Source: an uncultured Eubacteriales bacterium
GTDB taxonomy: Bacteria; Bacillota; Clostridia; Christensenellales; Aristaeellaceae
Length of the DNA stretch: 6,335 bases
Assembly: GCA_944353735.1 (NCBI GenBank)
Contig: CALVPU010000115.1
Span: forward strand, 1 to 6,335
Reading direction: 5' to 3'
Made by a program: the position numbers and the translations under genes. Of this stretch, positions 1 through 5,718 are shown one piece after another. Each line of letters opens with the position of its first letter. Position 1 is the first letter of the stretch. A model generated the notes under the pieces. It did not search any database, was not told where the DNA came from, and worked only from the letters and a program-made list of their open reading frames with translations.

Positions 1-73
1 GGATTCGCCGCGCATGCCCGCGCGCGCTTCTGCTTCGCCTGTCGCTCTTGGCGCGGCTGCGCGCGCTTTTGGG
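1..73 (+). repeat. Long direct repeat, copy 1 (partner at 269-341)
   Basis: Bases 1-41 are identical to 269-309. Bases 42-50 differ at three positions, and bases 51-73 are again identical to 319-341, with no gaps. The two copies are exactly 268 bp apart. Since the window begins with this copy, its true left edge cannot be seen. Sequence diverges immediately after position 73. Confidence 0.85.
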
Positions 74-268
74 TTGCTTCGCTGAAATCTGGCGCGGCGA
101 CCGGCGCAGGTGCTGCGGCGTCAGCGATTCGCCGCGCGTGCGCCGCCAACGCGCCGTTTTTCGGCGGGTTTCGCCGCGCGCAGCGCGTTTTGGGTCTGTT
201 GGATTGCCCTGCCGCAATGCCGCGCGCGCTTTCGGCCTGTGCCGCCGCGATGCCGCGCATTGGCTGGC

Positions 269-341
269 GGATTCGCCGCGCATGCCCGCGCGCGCTTCTG
301 CTTCGCCTGCCGGTCTCGGCGCGGCTGCGCGCGCTTTTGGG
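269..341 (+). repeat. Long direct repeat, copy 2 (partner at 1-73)
   Basis: This is the second copy of the 73-bp unit, ungapped and with three mismatches. Its last 24 bases (318-341) are the core word, which recurs once more at 407-429 with one T missing from the T-run. Bases just before 269 cannot be compared with copy 1, because that lies outside the window. Confidence 0.85.
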
Positions 342-400
342 GCTTGCCCTCCAACCGCCGCTGTGCCGTTTCAGCTGCGCGTGCTTTCGTGCTGCCTTCC

Positions 401-429
401 GGTTTCGGCGCGGCTGCGCGCGCTTTGGG
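401..429 (+). repeat. Third copy of the repeat core, one base shorter
   Basis: The core at 407-429 matches 318-341 except that the T-run has three rather than four T. The preceding GGTTTC also resembles GGTCTC before copy 2, so the similarity starts near 401. Spacing from copy 2 is 89 bp, a different period from the 268-bp pair, which suggests separate duplication events. Confidence 0.75.
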
Positions 430-447
430 TTGGCATCCATTCTTCAA

Positions 448-470
448 CCGCTTCGCGGTTCATGGTTCCG
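448..470 (+). repeat. 23-bp direct repeat, copy 1 (contains a short hairpin)
   Basis: These 23 bases are identical to 510-532, 62 bp further right. With the two flanking A bases at 446-447 this copy forms a perfect hairpin: AACCGC at 446-451 pairs with GCGGTT at 455-460 around a TTC loop. On the minus strand the repeat carries an ATGA start/stop overlap, as in the second copy. Confidence 0.85.
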
Positions 471-509
471 TCGGTGCGGACGATCTCCGCCTCGCAGCCC
501 TCGCGTCAG

Positions 510-532
510 CCGCTTCGCGGTTCATGGTTCCG
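510..532 (+). repeat. 23-bp direct repeat, copy 2 (contains the stop codon of the pseudouridine synthase gene)
   Basis: Identical to 448-470. The TGA stop of the leftward pseudouridine synthase gene (522-524) falls inside this copy, so the last codons of that gene (Glu-Pro-stop) are part of the repeat. The hairpin is weaker than in copy 1: CCGC pairs with GCGG around TTC, without the flanking A-T pairs. Confidence 0.85.
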
Positions 533-1280
533 CTTTGTCCGCGTCCGCGGGCTCTTCGGCGCGGCAGCGCTCCTGCCAGCGGATGATCTCGGGGGCAAAG
601 GGCCGCCACGCGCCGGCGTCGGGGGGCGGGGCGATGAAGCGCAGGCGCTCGCGGCGGGTGGGATGATCGAACACCAGCGCCGCCGCCCACAGCGCGATCT
701 GCTCGCCGGGACGTCCGCCGCCATAGCGGGCGTCGCCCCACAGCGGATAGCCCGCGTGCGCGTGCTGGACGCGGATCTGGTGGGCGCGACCGGTGAACAG
801 CGTCGCCTCGACCAGCGTGCGCCCGCCGCGCTCGCCCAGCGGCTGCGTGCGCAGCTTCGCCAGCTTTGCGCCCGGCGCGCCCGGCGGCGCCGTGCGCACC
901 ATGCCGGTCCTGCCGTCCTTGATCAGCCAGTCTTCCAGATCGCGCGCCTCGCGCAGCGCGCCCTGCACCACCGCCAGATAGCGCCGGTCCTGCGCGTGGC
1001 GGGCAAACGCCTCCGACAGCCGCGCCGCCGCCTTCGACGTGCGCGCGAACACCATCGCGCCGCCGACAGGGCGGTCCAGCCGGTGCACCAGCCCGATATA
1101 AACATTGCCGGGCTTGCGATATTTATTCCCGATGTAGCCCTTGACTGCCGTCAGCAGGTCGAGGTCGCCGGAGCGGTCCGCCTGCGCGGGCAGGTTCGGC
1201 GGCTTTACCACCACCACGACGTGGTTGTCCTCGTACAGCACGGGCACCTCAAAGCGCCCCGCGCGAAAGCAATCGACCAT
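522..1280 (-). CDS. RluA-family RNA pseudouridine synthase (single domain)
   Basis: Predicted 252-residue cytoplasmic enzyme converting specific uridines in rRNA or tRNA to pseudouridine. Seen in the sequence: motif I, YEDNHVVVVVKPPNLP (about 16-31); motif II, HRLDRPVGG (66-74), with the presumed catalytic Asp69; RRYLAVVQG, whose Tyr101 fits the conserved active-site Tyr; and TGRAHQIRV (163-171), with Arg170. The Asp, Tyr and Arg spacing agrees with that of E. coli RluA (Asp64, Tyr96, Arg165, from memory). GYPLWGDARYGG (177-188) follows, as usual. There is no N-terminal S4 domain, so this is a compact RluA-like form; the target uridine cannot be read from sequence. The ATG at 1280 was chosen over the upstream ATG at 1340 because GGAAGGAG lies 8 nt before it and the upstream ATG precedes the predicted promoter. 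The Glu/Asp/Ala-rich tail after about residue 240 looks unconserved and ends within a DNA repeat. Confidence 0.93.
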   Translation of the reverse strand: MVDCFRAGRFEVPVLYEDNHVVVVVKPPNLPAQADRSGDLDLLTAVKGYIGNKYRKPGNVYIGLVHRLDRPVGGAMVFARTSKAAARLSEAFARHAQDRRYLAVVQGALREARDLEDWLIKDGRTGMVRTAPPGAPGAKLAKLRTQPLGERGGRTLVEATLFTGRAHQIRVQHAHAGYPLWGDARYGGGRPGEQIALWAAALVFDHPTRRERLRFIAPPPDAGAWRPFAPEIIRWQERCRAEEPADADKAEP

Positions 1281-1288
1281 GGCGCGCG

Positions 1289-1296
1289 CTCCTTCC
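1289..1296 (-). promoter_or_regulatory. Ribosome binding site of the pseudouridine synthase gene
   Basis: On the minus strand this reads GGAAGGAG, ending 8 nt before the ATG at 1280. It decides the start: no comparable site precedes the upstream in-frame ATG at 1340. Confidence 0.85.
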
Positions 1297-1311
1297 GCCG
1301 TTTCTGGCTCT

Positions 1312-1340
1312 ATTATGCCGCGGTCCGCGCCGCTTGTCAA
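1312..1340 (-). promoter_or_regulatory. Leftward promoter of the pseudouridine synthase gene
   Basis: On the minus strand there is a perfect -35 TTGACA (1340-1335), a 17-nt spacer and a -10 CATAAT (1317-1312), one base from consensus. Transcription would start near 1305, giving a leader of about 25 nt with the ribosome binding site inside it. The -35 overlaps that of the rightward promoter almost completely. Confidence 0.8.
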
Positions 1341-1363
1341 GCCCGCGGCGGCTGTGGTATAAT
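1334..1363 (+). promoter_or_regulatory. Rightward promoter of the GNAT-addA operon
   Basis: The -35 is TTGTCA (1334-1339, one mismatch to TTGACA), the spacer is 18 nt, and the -10 is a perfect TATAAT (1358-1363). It is preceded by TG at 1355-1356 in the extended -10 position (TGGTATAAT). The predicted start of transcription is near 1370, next to the ribosome binding site of the GNAT gene. Confidence 0.82.
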
Positions 1364-1370
1364 GAGCGAA

Positions 1371-1376
1371 AGGAGG
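1371..1376 (+). promoter_or_regulatory. Ribosome binding site of the GNAT gene
   Basis: A perfect AGGAGG lies 8 nt before the ATG at 1385. It decides the start against an in-frame upstream ATG-type start at 1334, which lies inside the promoter. The site begins within a base or so of the predicted transcription start, so the mRNA leader would be only about 15 nt. Confidence 0.88.
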
Positions 1377-1384
1377 CGAAAACC

Positions 1385-1903
1385 ATGACCGACACGTTTC
1401 GCATCCGTCCCATGTGCGCCGGCGACCCCGAGCGCATCGCCGCGGAGGAGCGCGCGCAGGGCTGGATCCACGCCTCGGCTGAGAAGTATGAAACGCGCCT
1501 GCGCGACGCCGCCGCGGGCCGCTGCGCGGCGCTGGTCGCCGAGCTCGGCGGCGCGCCGGTCGGCTACATCAACGTCTACTGGACGCCGCTCGCCGGGCCG
1601 CTTGCGGACATGCCGGAGATCGTCGATTTCGGCGTGCTGGCGCGCATCCGCCGCCGGGGCGTCGGCACCGCGCTGATGGATGCCGCCGAGACGCTCGCCG
1701 CCGGGCGTGCCGCGAGCGTCTGCCTCGCCGTGGGGCTGCACGCCGGCTACGGCGCGGCGCAGCGGCTGTACGCGCGCCGCGGCTATGTGCCCGACGGCTC
1801 CGGCGTCTGGTATCGCGACCAGGTGTGCGCGCCGTACGCCCCCTGCGCGAACGACGACGACCTCGTGCTCTACCTGAGCAAGCCCCTTCGCGGCGGCGCT
1901 TGA
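1385..1903 (+). CDS. GNAT-family N-acetyltransferase
   Basis: Predicted 172-residue cytoplasmic acetyltransferase that would transfer an acetyl group from acetyl-CoA to an amine; the substrate is unknown. The N-terminus (FRIRPMCAGD, 5-14) is the usual GNAT first strand. Motif A is DFGVLARIRRRGVGTALMDA (81-100), where RRRGVG (89-94) is the Q/RxxGxG/A loop that binds the CoA pyrophosphate. Motif B is GLHAGYGAAQRLYARRGYVP (117-136), with the Tyr129 and RRGY typical of this region. The C-terminal segment, GSGVWYRD (138-145) and NDDDLVLYLSKPL (156-168), resembles a subgroup of uncharacterised clostridial GNAT proteins I recognise by pattern. No signal peptide or membrane segment is visible. It is the first gene of a short operon, 44 nt before addA, so the two are probably co-transcribed. 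A role in DNA repair is not implied by sequence. Confidence 0.93.
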   Translation: MTDTFRIRPMCAGDPERIAAEERAQGWIHASAEKYETRLRDAAAGRCAALVAELGGAPVGYINVYWTPLAGPLADMPEIVDFGVLARIRRRGVGTALMDAAETLAAGRAASVCLAVGLHAGYGAAQRLYARRGYVPDGSGVWYRDQVCAPYAPCANDDDLVLYLSKPLRGGA

Positions 1904-1929
1904 GGCGGACGGATTGGATCTGGGAGAAT

Positions 1930-1936
1930 AAAGGAG
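1930..1936 (+). promoter_or_regulatory. Ribosome binding site of addA
   Basis: AAAGGAG lies 11 nt before the ATG at 1948. The spacing is a little long, but no other site is present. It supports starting addA here rather than at the in-frame ATG at 1825, which is buried in the GNAT coding sequence and would add 41 residues without similarity to the family. No convincing separate promoter is visible in the 44-nt gap. Confidence 0.75.
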
Positions 1937-1947
1937 ATTTCGCGGTC

Positions 1948-4900
1948 ATGCGTTGGACGGATGAACAGGCGCGCGCCATCGGCGCGCGGGGCGGCAGCCT
2001 GCTGCTGAGCGCGGCGGCGGGCTCCGGCAAGACCACGGTGCTGGTGGAGCGCGTGCTCCGCCTGATCCTCGACGACGGCGCCGACATCGACCGCATGCTG
2101 GTGGTCACCTTCACGCGCGCGGCGGCGTCGGACATGCGCGCCAAGCTGTCCGAGCGCCTCAACGAGATGGCGGCTTCCGGAAGCGCCCGCTGCCGCGAAC
2201 AGCTCATTCGCCTCGACCGCGCCAGCATCACCACGCTGCACGCCTTCTGCGCCGACTTTCTGCGCACCCACTTCGAGGCAGCGGACGTCGATCCCGCCTT
2301 CCGCATCCTCGACGATCCCGTGAGCCGGCAGCTGATGGACGAGGCGCTCGACGAGACGCTGGAGGAGGCGTACGCCGCGCCGTCGGAGGCGCTGCTGGCG
2401 CTGGACTACGGTCGCGGGCCCAAGGGCGTCCGCGCGCTGGCGGAGGCGCTGTGCCGGGCGATGGGCGAGCGCGCCGACCCGCAGGCGTGGCTCGCGCGGG
2501 CGCTCGACCCCGAGCAGCCGGCGGAGGCGGCGTGGATGGCGGAGCTCGCCGGCGAGGCGCGGCGCGACCTCGACGCGGCGCTGGTGACGCTGGAAGAGGC
2601 GGCGCAGGTTTGCGGCTGCCCGCAGAACTACATCGACGCCGTCGGCGCGGACATCGACAGGCTGGAGGAGATTCGCGCCATTTCCGATTACGGCGAGCTC
2701 GCCGGCGCGATGGCAGGATTCCGCGCCGCGCGCGCCGCCAGCCGCAAGCGCAGTCCCGAGGACGAGGAGGCCGTCGAGGCGGTCAAGAAGCTGCGCACGC
2801 GCGCCGCCGACCTGTGCAGAAAGTCGCGCATCGTCGGCTATCCCGCCGCCCAGTCGCTCGCCGATGCCGCCGCGCAGCGCCCACAGCTTTGCGAGCTGGG
2901 CAGGCTCGCGACCGCCGCTTCCGCCCGCTTCGAGGAGAAGAAGCGCGAGCGCGCAGGGCTGACGTACACAGACCTCGAGCGCCGCACGCTCGACGCCCTG
3001 CGCGACGACGGCGTCGCCCGCGCCGCGCAGGAGGCGTTCGACTACGTGTTCGTCGACGAGTATCAGGACACCTCCGACATCCAGGAGGCGATCATCTCGC
3101 GCGTCGCGCGGGCGGACAACCGCTTCATGGTCGGCGATGTCAAGCAGTCCATCTACCGCTTCCGCATGGCGGAACCGCGGCTGTTCATCGAAAAGTACGA
3201 TCGCTTCCGCGCCGGCTGCGGCGGCACGCTGCTGCCGCTGACGCGCAACTTCCGCTCCTGCCCGGCGGTGCTGAACTTCGTCAACGCCGTGTTCGAGCGC
3301 GCCATGAACGGCGGCGACAGCGAGATCGCGTACGACGACCTCGCCCGGCTCAATCCCGGCGACCCCGGCGCCGAGCCCGGCGAACCGGTGGAGATCCACC
3401 TGCTCGAGCGCGCGGCGCAGGACGACGAGCTCGTCGACGAGGCGATCGCCGACATGCGCGCCGCCGAGCGCGAGGGACTGTTCATCGCCCGCAGGATCCG
3501 CGCGATGATGGTGGAGCGGCCCGACCTGCGCTATCGCGATTTCGCCATCCTCACGCGGCAGAAGTCGTCGGTCTTTTCGCAGATGCTGCCGCAGCTGCTC
3601 GCCGAGGGCGTGCCTGCCTATGCCGACGGCGCCGCGGGCTACTTCGACGCGCCCGAGGTGGCGCTGGCGCTGGCGATGCTGCGGCTCGTCGCCAACCGGC
3701 GCGGCGACGTCGACCTGATCGCCGTGCTGCACTCGCCGGTGGCGGGGCTCGACGCCGAGGCGCTGGCGCAGATCCGCATCGCCGCGCGCCGCGTGCCCTT
3801 CGTCGACGCCGCGTGGAAGTGCGCCTACGGCGAGACCCTCGCCGAGCGCTCCGCCCGCGAAGCGCGCCAGCCCCGGGTTCCCGCCGCCGCCCCCGACGTC
3901 CCGAAACCCGTGCAGGACGCCGCCGCGGGGCGAGCCGGAAGCGCGGGGGAAGACCCTTCTGGCGAGCGCGTCGCGCCGCCGCTGCCTGAGGGCGCGCTCG
4001 CGGAGCGGCTGAGGCGGTTCTTCGAGCAGCTCGAGTCGTGGCGGCTGCGCGCGGGCGCGGTCGGACTCGGCGAGCTGGTTCGCGCCGTGCTCGACGAGAG
4101 CGGCTTTTACATCTACGCCGGCGCGCTGCCCGGCGGGGCGCAGCGGCAGGCGAACCTCGACCGGCTGGTCGACGTCGCCGACGGCTTCGAGGCGGGCACG
4201 TCCGGTTCGCTGACGCGCTTCCTCGCCTATACCGAGCGCCTGCGCGCCAAGGGCGGCGACGACGTCGCCCACATCCTCGGCGAAAACGACGACGTCGTCC
4301 GCCTGATGACCATTCACAAGAGCAAGGGCCTTGAGTTCCGCGTGGTGTTCGGCGCGCAGCTCGCCAAGGCGTATGGCGGCGCGCGCAACGAGCCGCTCAG
4401 CTGCCACCGCGACCTCGGCATCGGCGCCCATTACTACGACCCCGAACTGCGCACGCGGCGCACCACCCTCGCGCAGGCCGCCATCGCCGCGCGCAAGGCG
4501 CGCGAGGACGCCGCCGAGGAGCTGCGCGTGCTCTACGTGCTGCTCACCCGCGCGCGCGAGCGGCTGATTCTGGTGGCGTCGGTGCGCAACATTCCCAACG
4601 CCGAGCGCCGCTGGAACGCCATGGCGCGGGCGATCTTCAGCGCCCGCAGCGCCATCGACGTCGTCATGGCGGCGCGCGCCGCGGCGCTGCGCGCAGGCGC
4701 GGACCCCTGCGCCGTGCTGACGGTCCATCCCGCCGGCGAGCTGTCCGCCGGCGCCGGAAACGGTCCCGACCCGCGCGCGCGCTTTGACGATATCATCGCC
4801 TGCCCGCAGGCGCTTGCCGACGCGCAGCTGTCGGAGGAGATGCGCTGGCGCTATCCCGACCCGCTCGGCGCGGTCAAGCCGCTGAAACTGACCGTTTCCG

Positions 4901-5526
4901 GGCTGGTGCGCGAGCTCGAGGGACCGGGTCGGCTGCCGGAGATGCCCGAGCGCCCGCAGTTCATGATGGAGCAGTCGCCGCAGCGGATGACCGCCGTCGA
5001 GCGCGGCACGGCGTACCATCGCGCCATGCAGCTGCTCGACCTGCGGGCGCTCGACGGGCTGACGGGCGCCGCGCTGACGGACGGCGTGCGCCGCCAGCTC
5101 GACGCCATGGCGCAGCTGCGCCGGTTGTCCGACGTTCAGCGCGCCGCGGTGCGCCCGTCGCGGTTGGCGGCGTTTTTGCAGGGAGAGACCGGCGTGCGCC
5201 TGCGCCGCGCGCAGGAAATCCACCGCGAGTGGGCGTTCAACGCCCGCGTGCGCGCCGACGAGGCGCTGTCCGCCGCCGAGGCGGGGCGGTTTGCCGGCGA
5301 GGACCTGCTGGTGCAGGGCTCGATCGACTGCTGCTTTATCGAGGACGGCGCATGGGTGCTGCTCGACTACAAGACCGACCGCGCCGACGATCCCGAGGCG
5401 CTGCGGCAGCGCTATCGTCCGCAGCTCGCCGTCTACGCGCTGGCGCTGGCGCGCATTACGGGCATTCCCGTGCGCCAGAAACTGCTCTGCCTGCTGGCGA
5501 CCGGCGAGGTCCTGGACGTGGAGTGA
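1948..5526 (+). CDS. addA: AddA helicase-nuclease subunit (RecBCD-like double-strand break repair)
   Basis: Predicted 1192-residue UvrD/Rep-type (SF1A) 3'-5' helicase with a C-terminal RecB-type nuclease, close to the usual AddA length of about 1200. With AddB it resects double-strand breaks for RecA. Helicase motifs in order: Q-motif TDEQ (4-7); Walker A AAAGSGKT (22-29, Lys28); Ia VTFTRAAASDMRAKL (53-67); Ib TTLHAFCADFLR (95-106); Walker B FVDEYQDTSDIQ (368-379, Asp370-Glu371); III GDVKQSIYRFR (396-406); IV LTRNFRSCP (431-439); V MTIHKSKGLEF (787-797); VI LYVLLTRARERLIL (862-875). Nuclease: RGTAYH (1019-1024), GSID (Asp1127), DYKTD (1140-1144) and PQLAVY (1158-1163), the expected H-D-DxK-QxxxY set, so it looks catalytically intact. 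Residues about 637-682 form a Pro/Ala/Gly-rich, probably flexible insert in the 2B region. It is the second gene of the GNAT-addA operon and is followed by a terminator; addB is absent from the window. Confidence 0.95.
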   Translation: MRWTDEQARAIGARGGSLLLSAAAGSGKTTVLVERVLRLILDDGADIDRMLVVTFTRAAASDMRAKLSERLNEMAASGSARCREQLIRLDRASITTLHAFCADFLRTHFEAADVDPAFRILDDPVSRQLMDEALDETLEEAYAAPSEALLALDYGRGPKGVRALAEALCRAMGERADPQAWLARALDPEQPAEAAWMAELAGEARRDLDAALVTLEEAAQVCGCPQNYIDAVGADIDRLEEIRAISDYGELAGAMAGFRAARAASRKRSPEDEEAVEAVKKLRTRAADLCRKSRIVGYPAAQSLADAAAQRPQLCELGRLATAASARFEEKKRERAGLTYTDLERRTLDALRDDGVARAAQEAFDYVFVDEYQDTSDIQEAIISRVARADNRFMVGDVKQSIYRFRMAEPRLFIEKYDRFRAGCGGTLLPLTRNFRSCPAVLNFVNAVFERAMNGGDSEIAYDDLARLNPGDPGAEPGEPVEIHLLERAAQDDELVDEAIADMRAAEREGLFIARRIRAMMVERPDLRYRDFAILTRQKSSVFSQMLPQLLAEGVPAYADGAAGYFDAPEVALALAMLRLVANRRGDVDLIAVLHSPVAGLDAEALAQIRIAARRVPFVDAAWKCAYGETLAERSAREARQPRVPAAAPDVPKPVQDAAAGRAGSAGEDPSGERVAPPLPEGALAERLRRFFEQLESWRLRAGAVGLGELVRAVLDESGFYIYAGALPGGAQRQANLDRLVDVADGFEAGTSGSLTRFLAYTERLRAKGGDDVAHILGENDDVVRLMTIHKSKGLEFRVVFGAQLAKAYGGARNEPLSCHRDLGIGAHYYDPELRTRRTTLAQAAIAARKAREDAAEELRVLYVLLTRARERLILVASVRNIPNAERRWNAMARAIFSARSAIDVVMAARAAALRAGADPCAVLTVHPAGELSAGAGNGPDPRARFDDIIACPQALADAQLSEEMRWRYPDPLGAVKPLKLTVSGLVRELEGPGRLPEMPERPQFMMEQSPQRMTAVERGTAYHRAMQLLDLRALDGLTGAALTDGVRRQLDAMAQLRRLSDVQRAAVRPSRLAAFLQGETGVRLRRAQEIHREWAFNARVRADEALSAAEAGRFAGEDLLVQGSIDCCFIEDGAWVLLDYKTDRADDPEALRQRYRPQLAVYALALARITGIPVRQKLLCLLATGEVLDVE

Positions 5527-5576
5527 GCCGCGCGGCGTTCCTGCGCGCCGTCAGAGCGCTGACAAAGCCCAAAACC

Positions 5577-5618
5577 GCAAAAATCGCTCTGATATGGAAA
5601 ATCAGAAGCGATTTTTGC
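5577..5618. terminator. Bidirectional rho-independent terminator between addA and the sugar kinase
   Basis: GCAAAAATCGCT (5577-5588) pairs perfectly with AGCGATTTTTGC (5607-5618). The stem continues with CTGAT (5589-5593) against ATCAG (5601-5605), with one bulged A at 5606 and a 7-nt loop (5594-5600). The A-run on the left arm and T-run on the right arm give a U-tract in either direction, which suits the convergent genes on both sides. The U-tract lies within the paired stem, as is common for bidirectional terminators. Confidence 0.85.
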
Positions 5619-5701
5619 TTTCCGCGTCAGCTGCGCTTGCCATTTTGGCTTGCAGGCTCTCTCAACGCTCTGCCAGAATGTGGACTTTGTCAATATCCTG
5701 G

Positions 5702-5718
5702 CGGCGCCCCGTGCGCCG
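5702..5718. other. GC hairpin immediately after the sugar kinase stop codon
   Basis: CGGCGC (5702-5707) pairs with GCGCCG (5713-5718) around CCCGT. On the minus strand it directly follows the kinase stop (5719-5721). There is no U-tract, so it is unlikely to terminate on its own; it could protect the 3' end of the message. A weaker counterpart, CGGCG (5533-5537) with CGCCG (5546-5550), follows addA. Confidence 0.5.

Larger units (their letters stand above)
1..521. repeat. Gene-free degenerate GC-rich repeat region downstream of the pseudouridine synthase
   Basis: No credible protein gene was found here. The stretch is built from recurring GC-rich words. The core, roughly GGCGCGGCTGCGCGCGCTTT followed by a T and/or GGG, occurs at 50-73, 318-341 and 407-429. 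More degenerate relatives lie near 170-195, 217-238 and 368-389. A second word beginning GGATTCGCCGCGCATG occurs at 1 and 269, with a weaker relative near 124. Spacings between copies (268, 89 and 62 bp) are not multiples of three, so the repetition exists at the DNA level and is not a repeated protein. All six frames give Arg/Ala/Lys/Pro-rich low-complexity peptides without a recognisable domain. The region probably extends left of the window. I see no clear rho-independent terminator for the leftward gene here, only a short hairpin at 446-460. Confidence 0.7.

Noticed and set aside
121..447. A Lys/Arg/Ala/Pro-rich minus-strand frame of 108 codons, resembling a basic histone-like tail
   Set aside because: The underlying repeats have spacings of 268 and 89 bp, which shift frame between copies, so the protein is not what is repeated. 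It has only a TTG start and no good ribosome binding site.
446..460. The hairpin at 446-460 as a terminator for the pseudouridine synthase gene
   Set aside because: The stem is only six base pairs with a 3-nt loop and no U-run follows on the minus strand. It is better explained as part of the 23-bp repeat.
1..521. A CRISPR array
   Set aside because: The repeats have irregular spacing (268, 89 and 62 bp), are degenerate, and lack uniform spacers; no cas genes are visible.
48..1388. A 446-codon plus-strand frame across the repeat region and opposite the pseudouridine synthase gene
   Set aside because: It covers the antisense of a well-supported gene and continues through low-complexity repeats. 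No domain, no ribosome binding site and no codon pattern support it.
1904..1947. A separate promoter for addA in the gap after the GNAT gene (TTGGAT at 1914 and GAATAA-like bases near 1926)
   Set aside because: The two elements are only a few bases apart instead of about 17, so they cannot form a standard promoter. Co-transcription with the GNAT gene is simpler.
2451..3989. A 512-codon plus-strand frame inside addA
   Set aside because: It is an out-of-frame shadow: the translation is almost entirely Arg, Ala and Gly, and it lies wholly within a confident gene on the same strand.
1870..5223. A 1117-codon open frame on the minus strand opposite addA
   Set aside because: It is antisense to a protein with all expected helicase and nuclease motifs. 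In very GC-rich DNA, stop codons are rare in the opposite frames. Its translation is Arg/Ala/Gly/His-rich with no recognisable domain.
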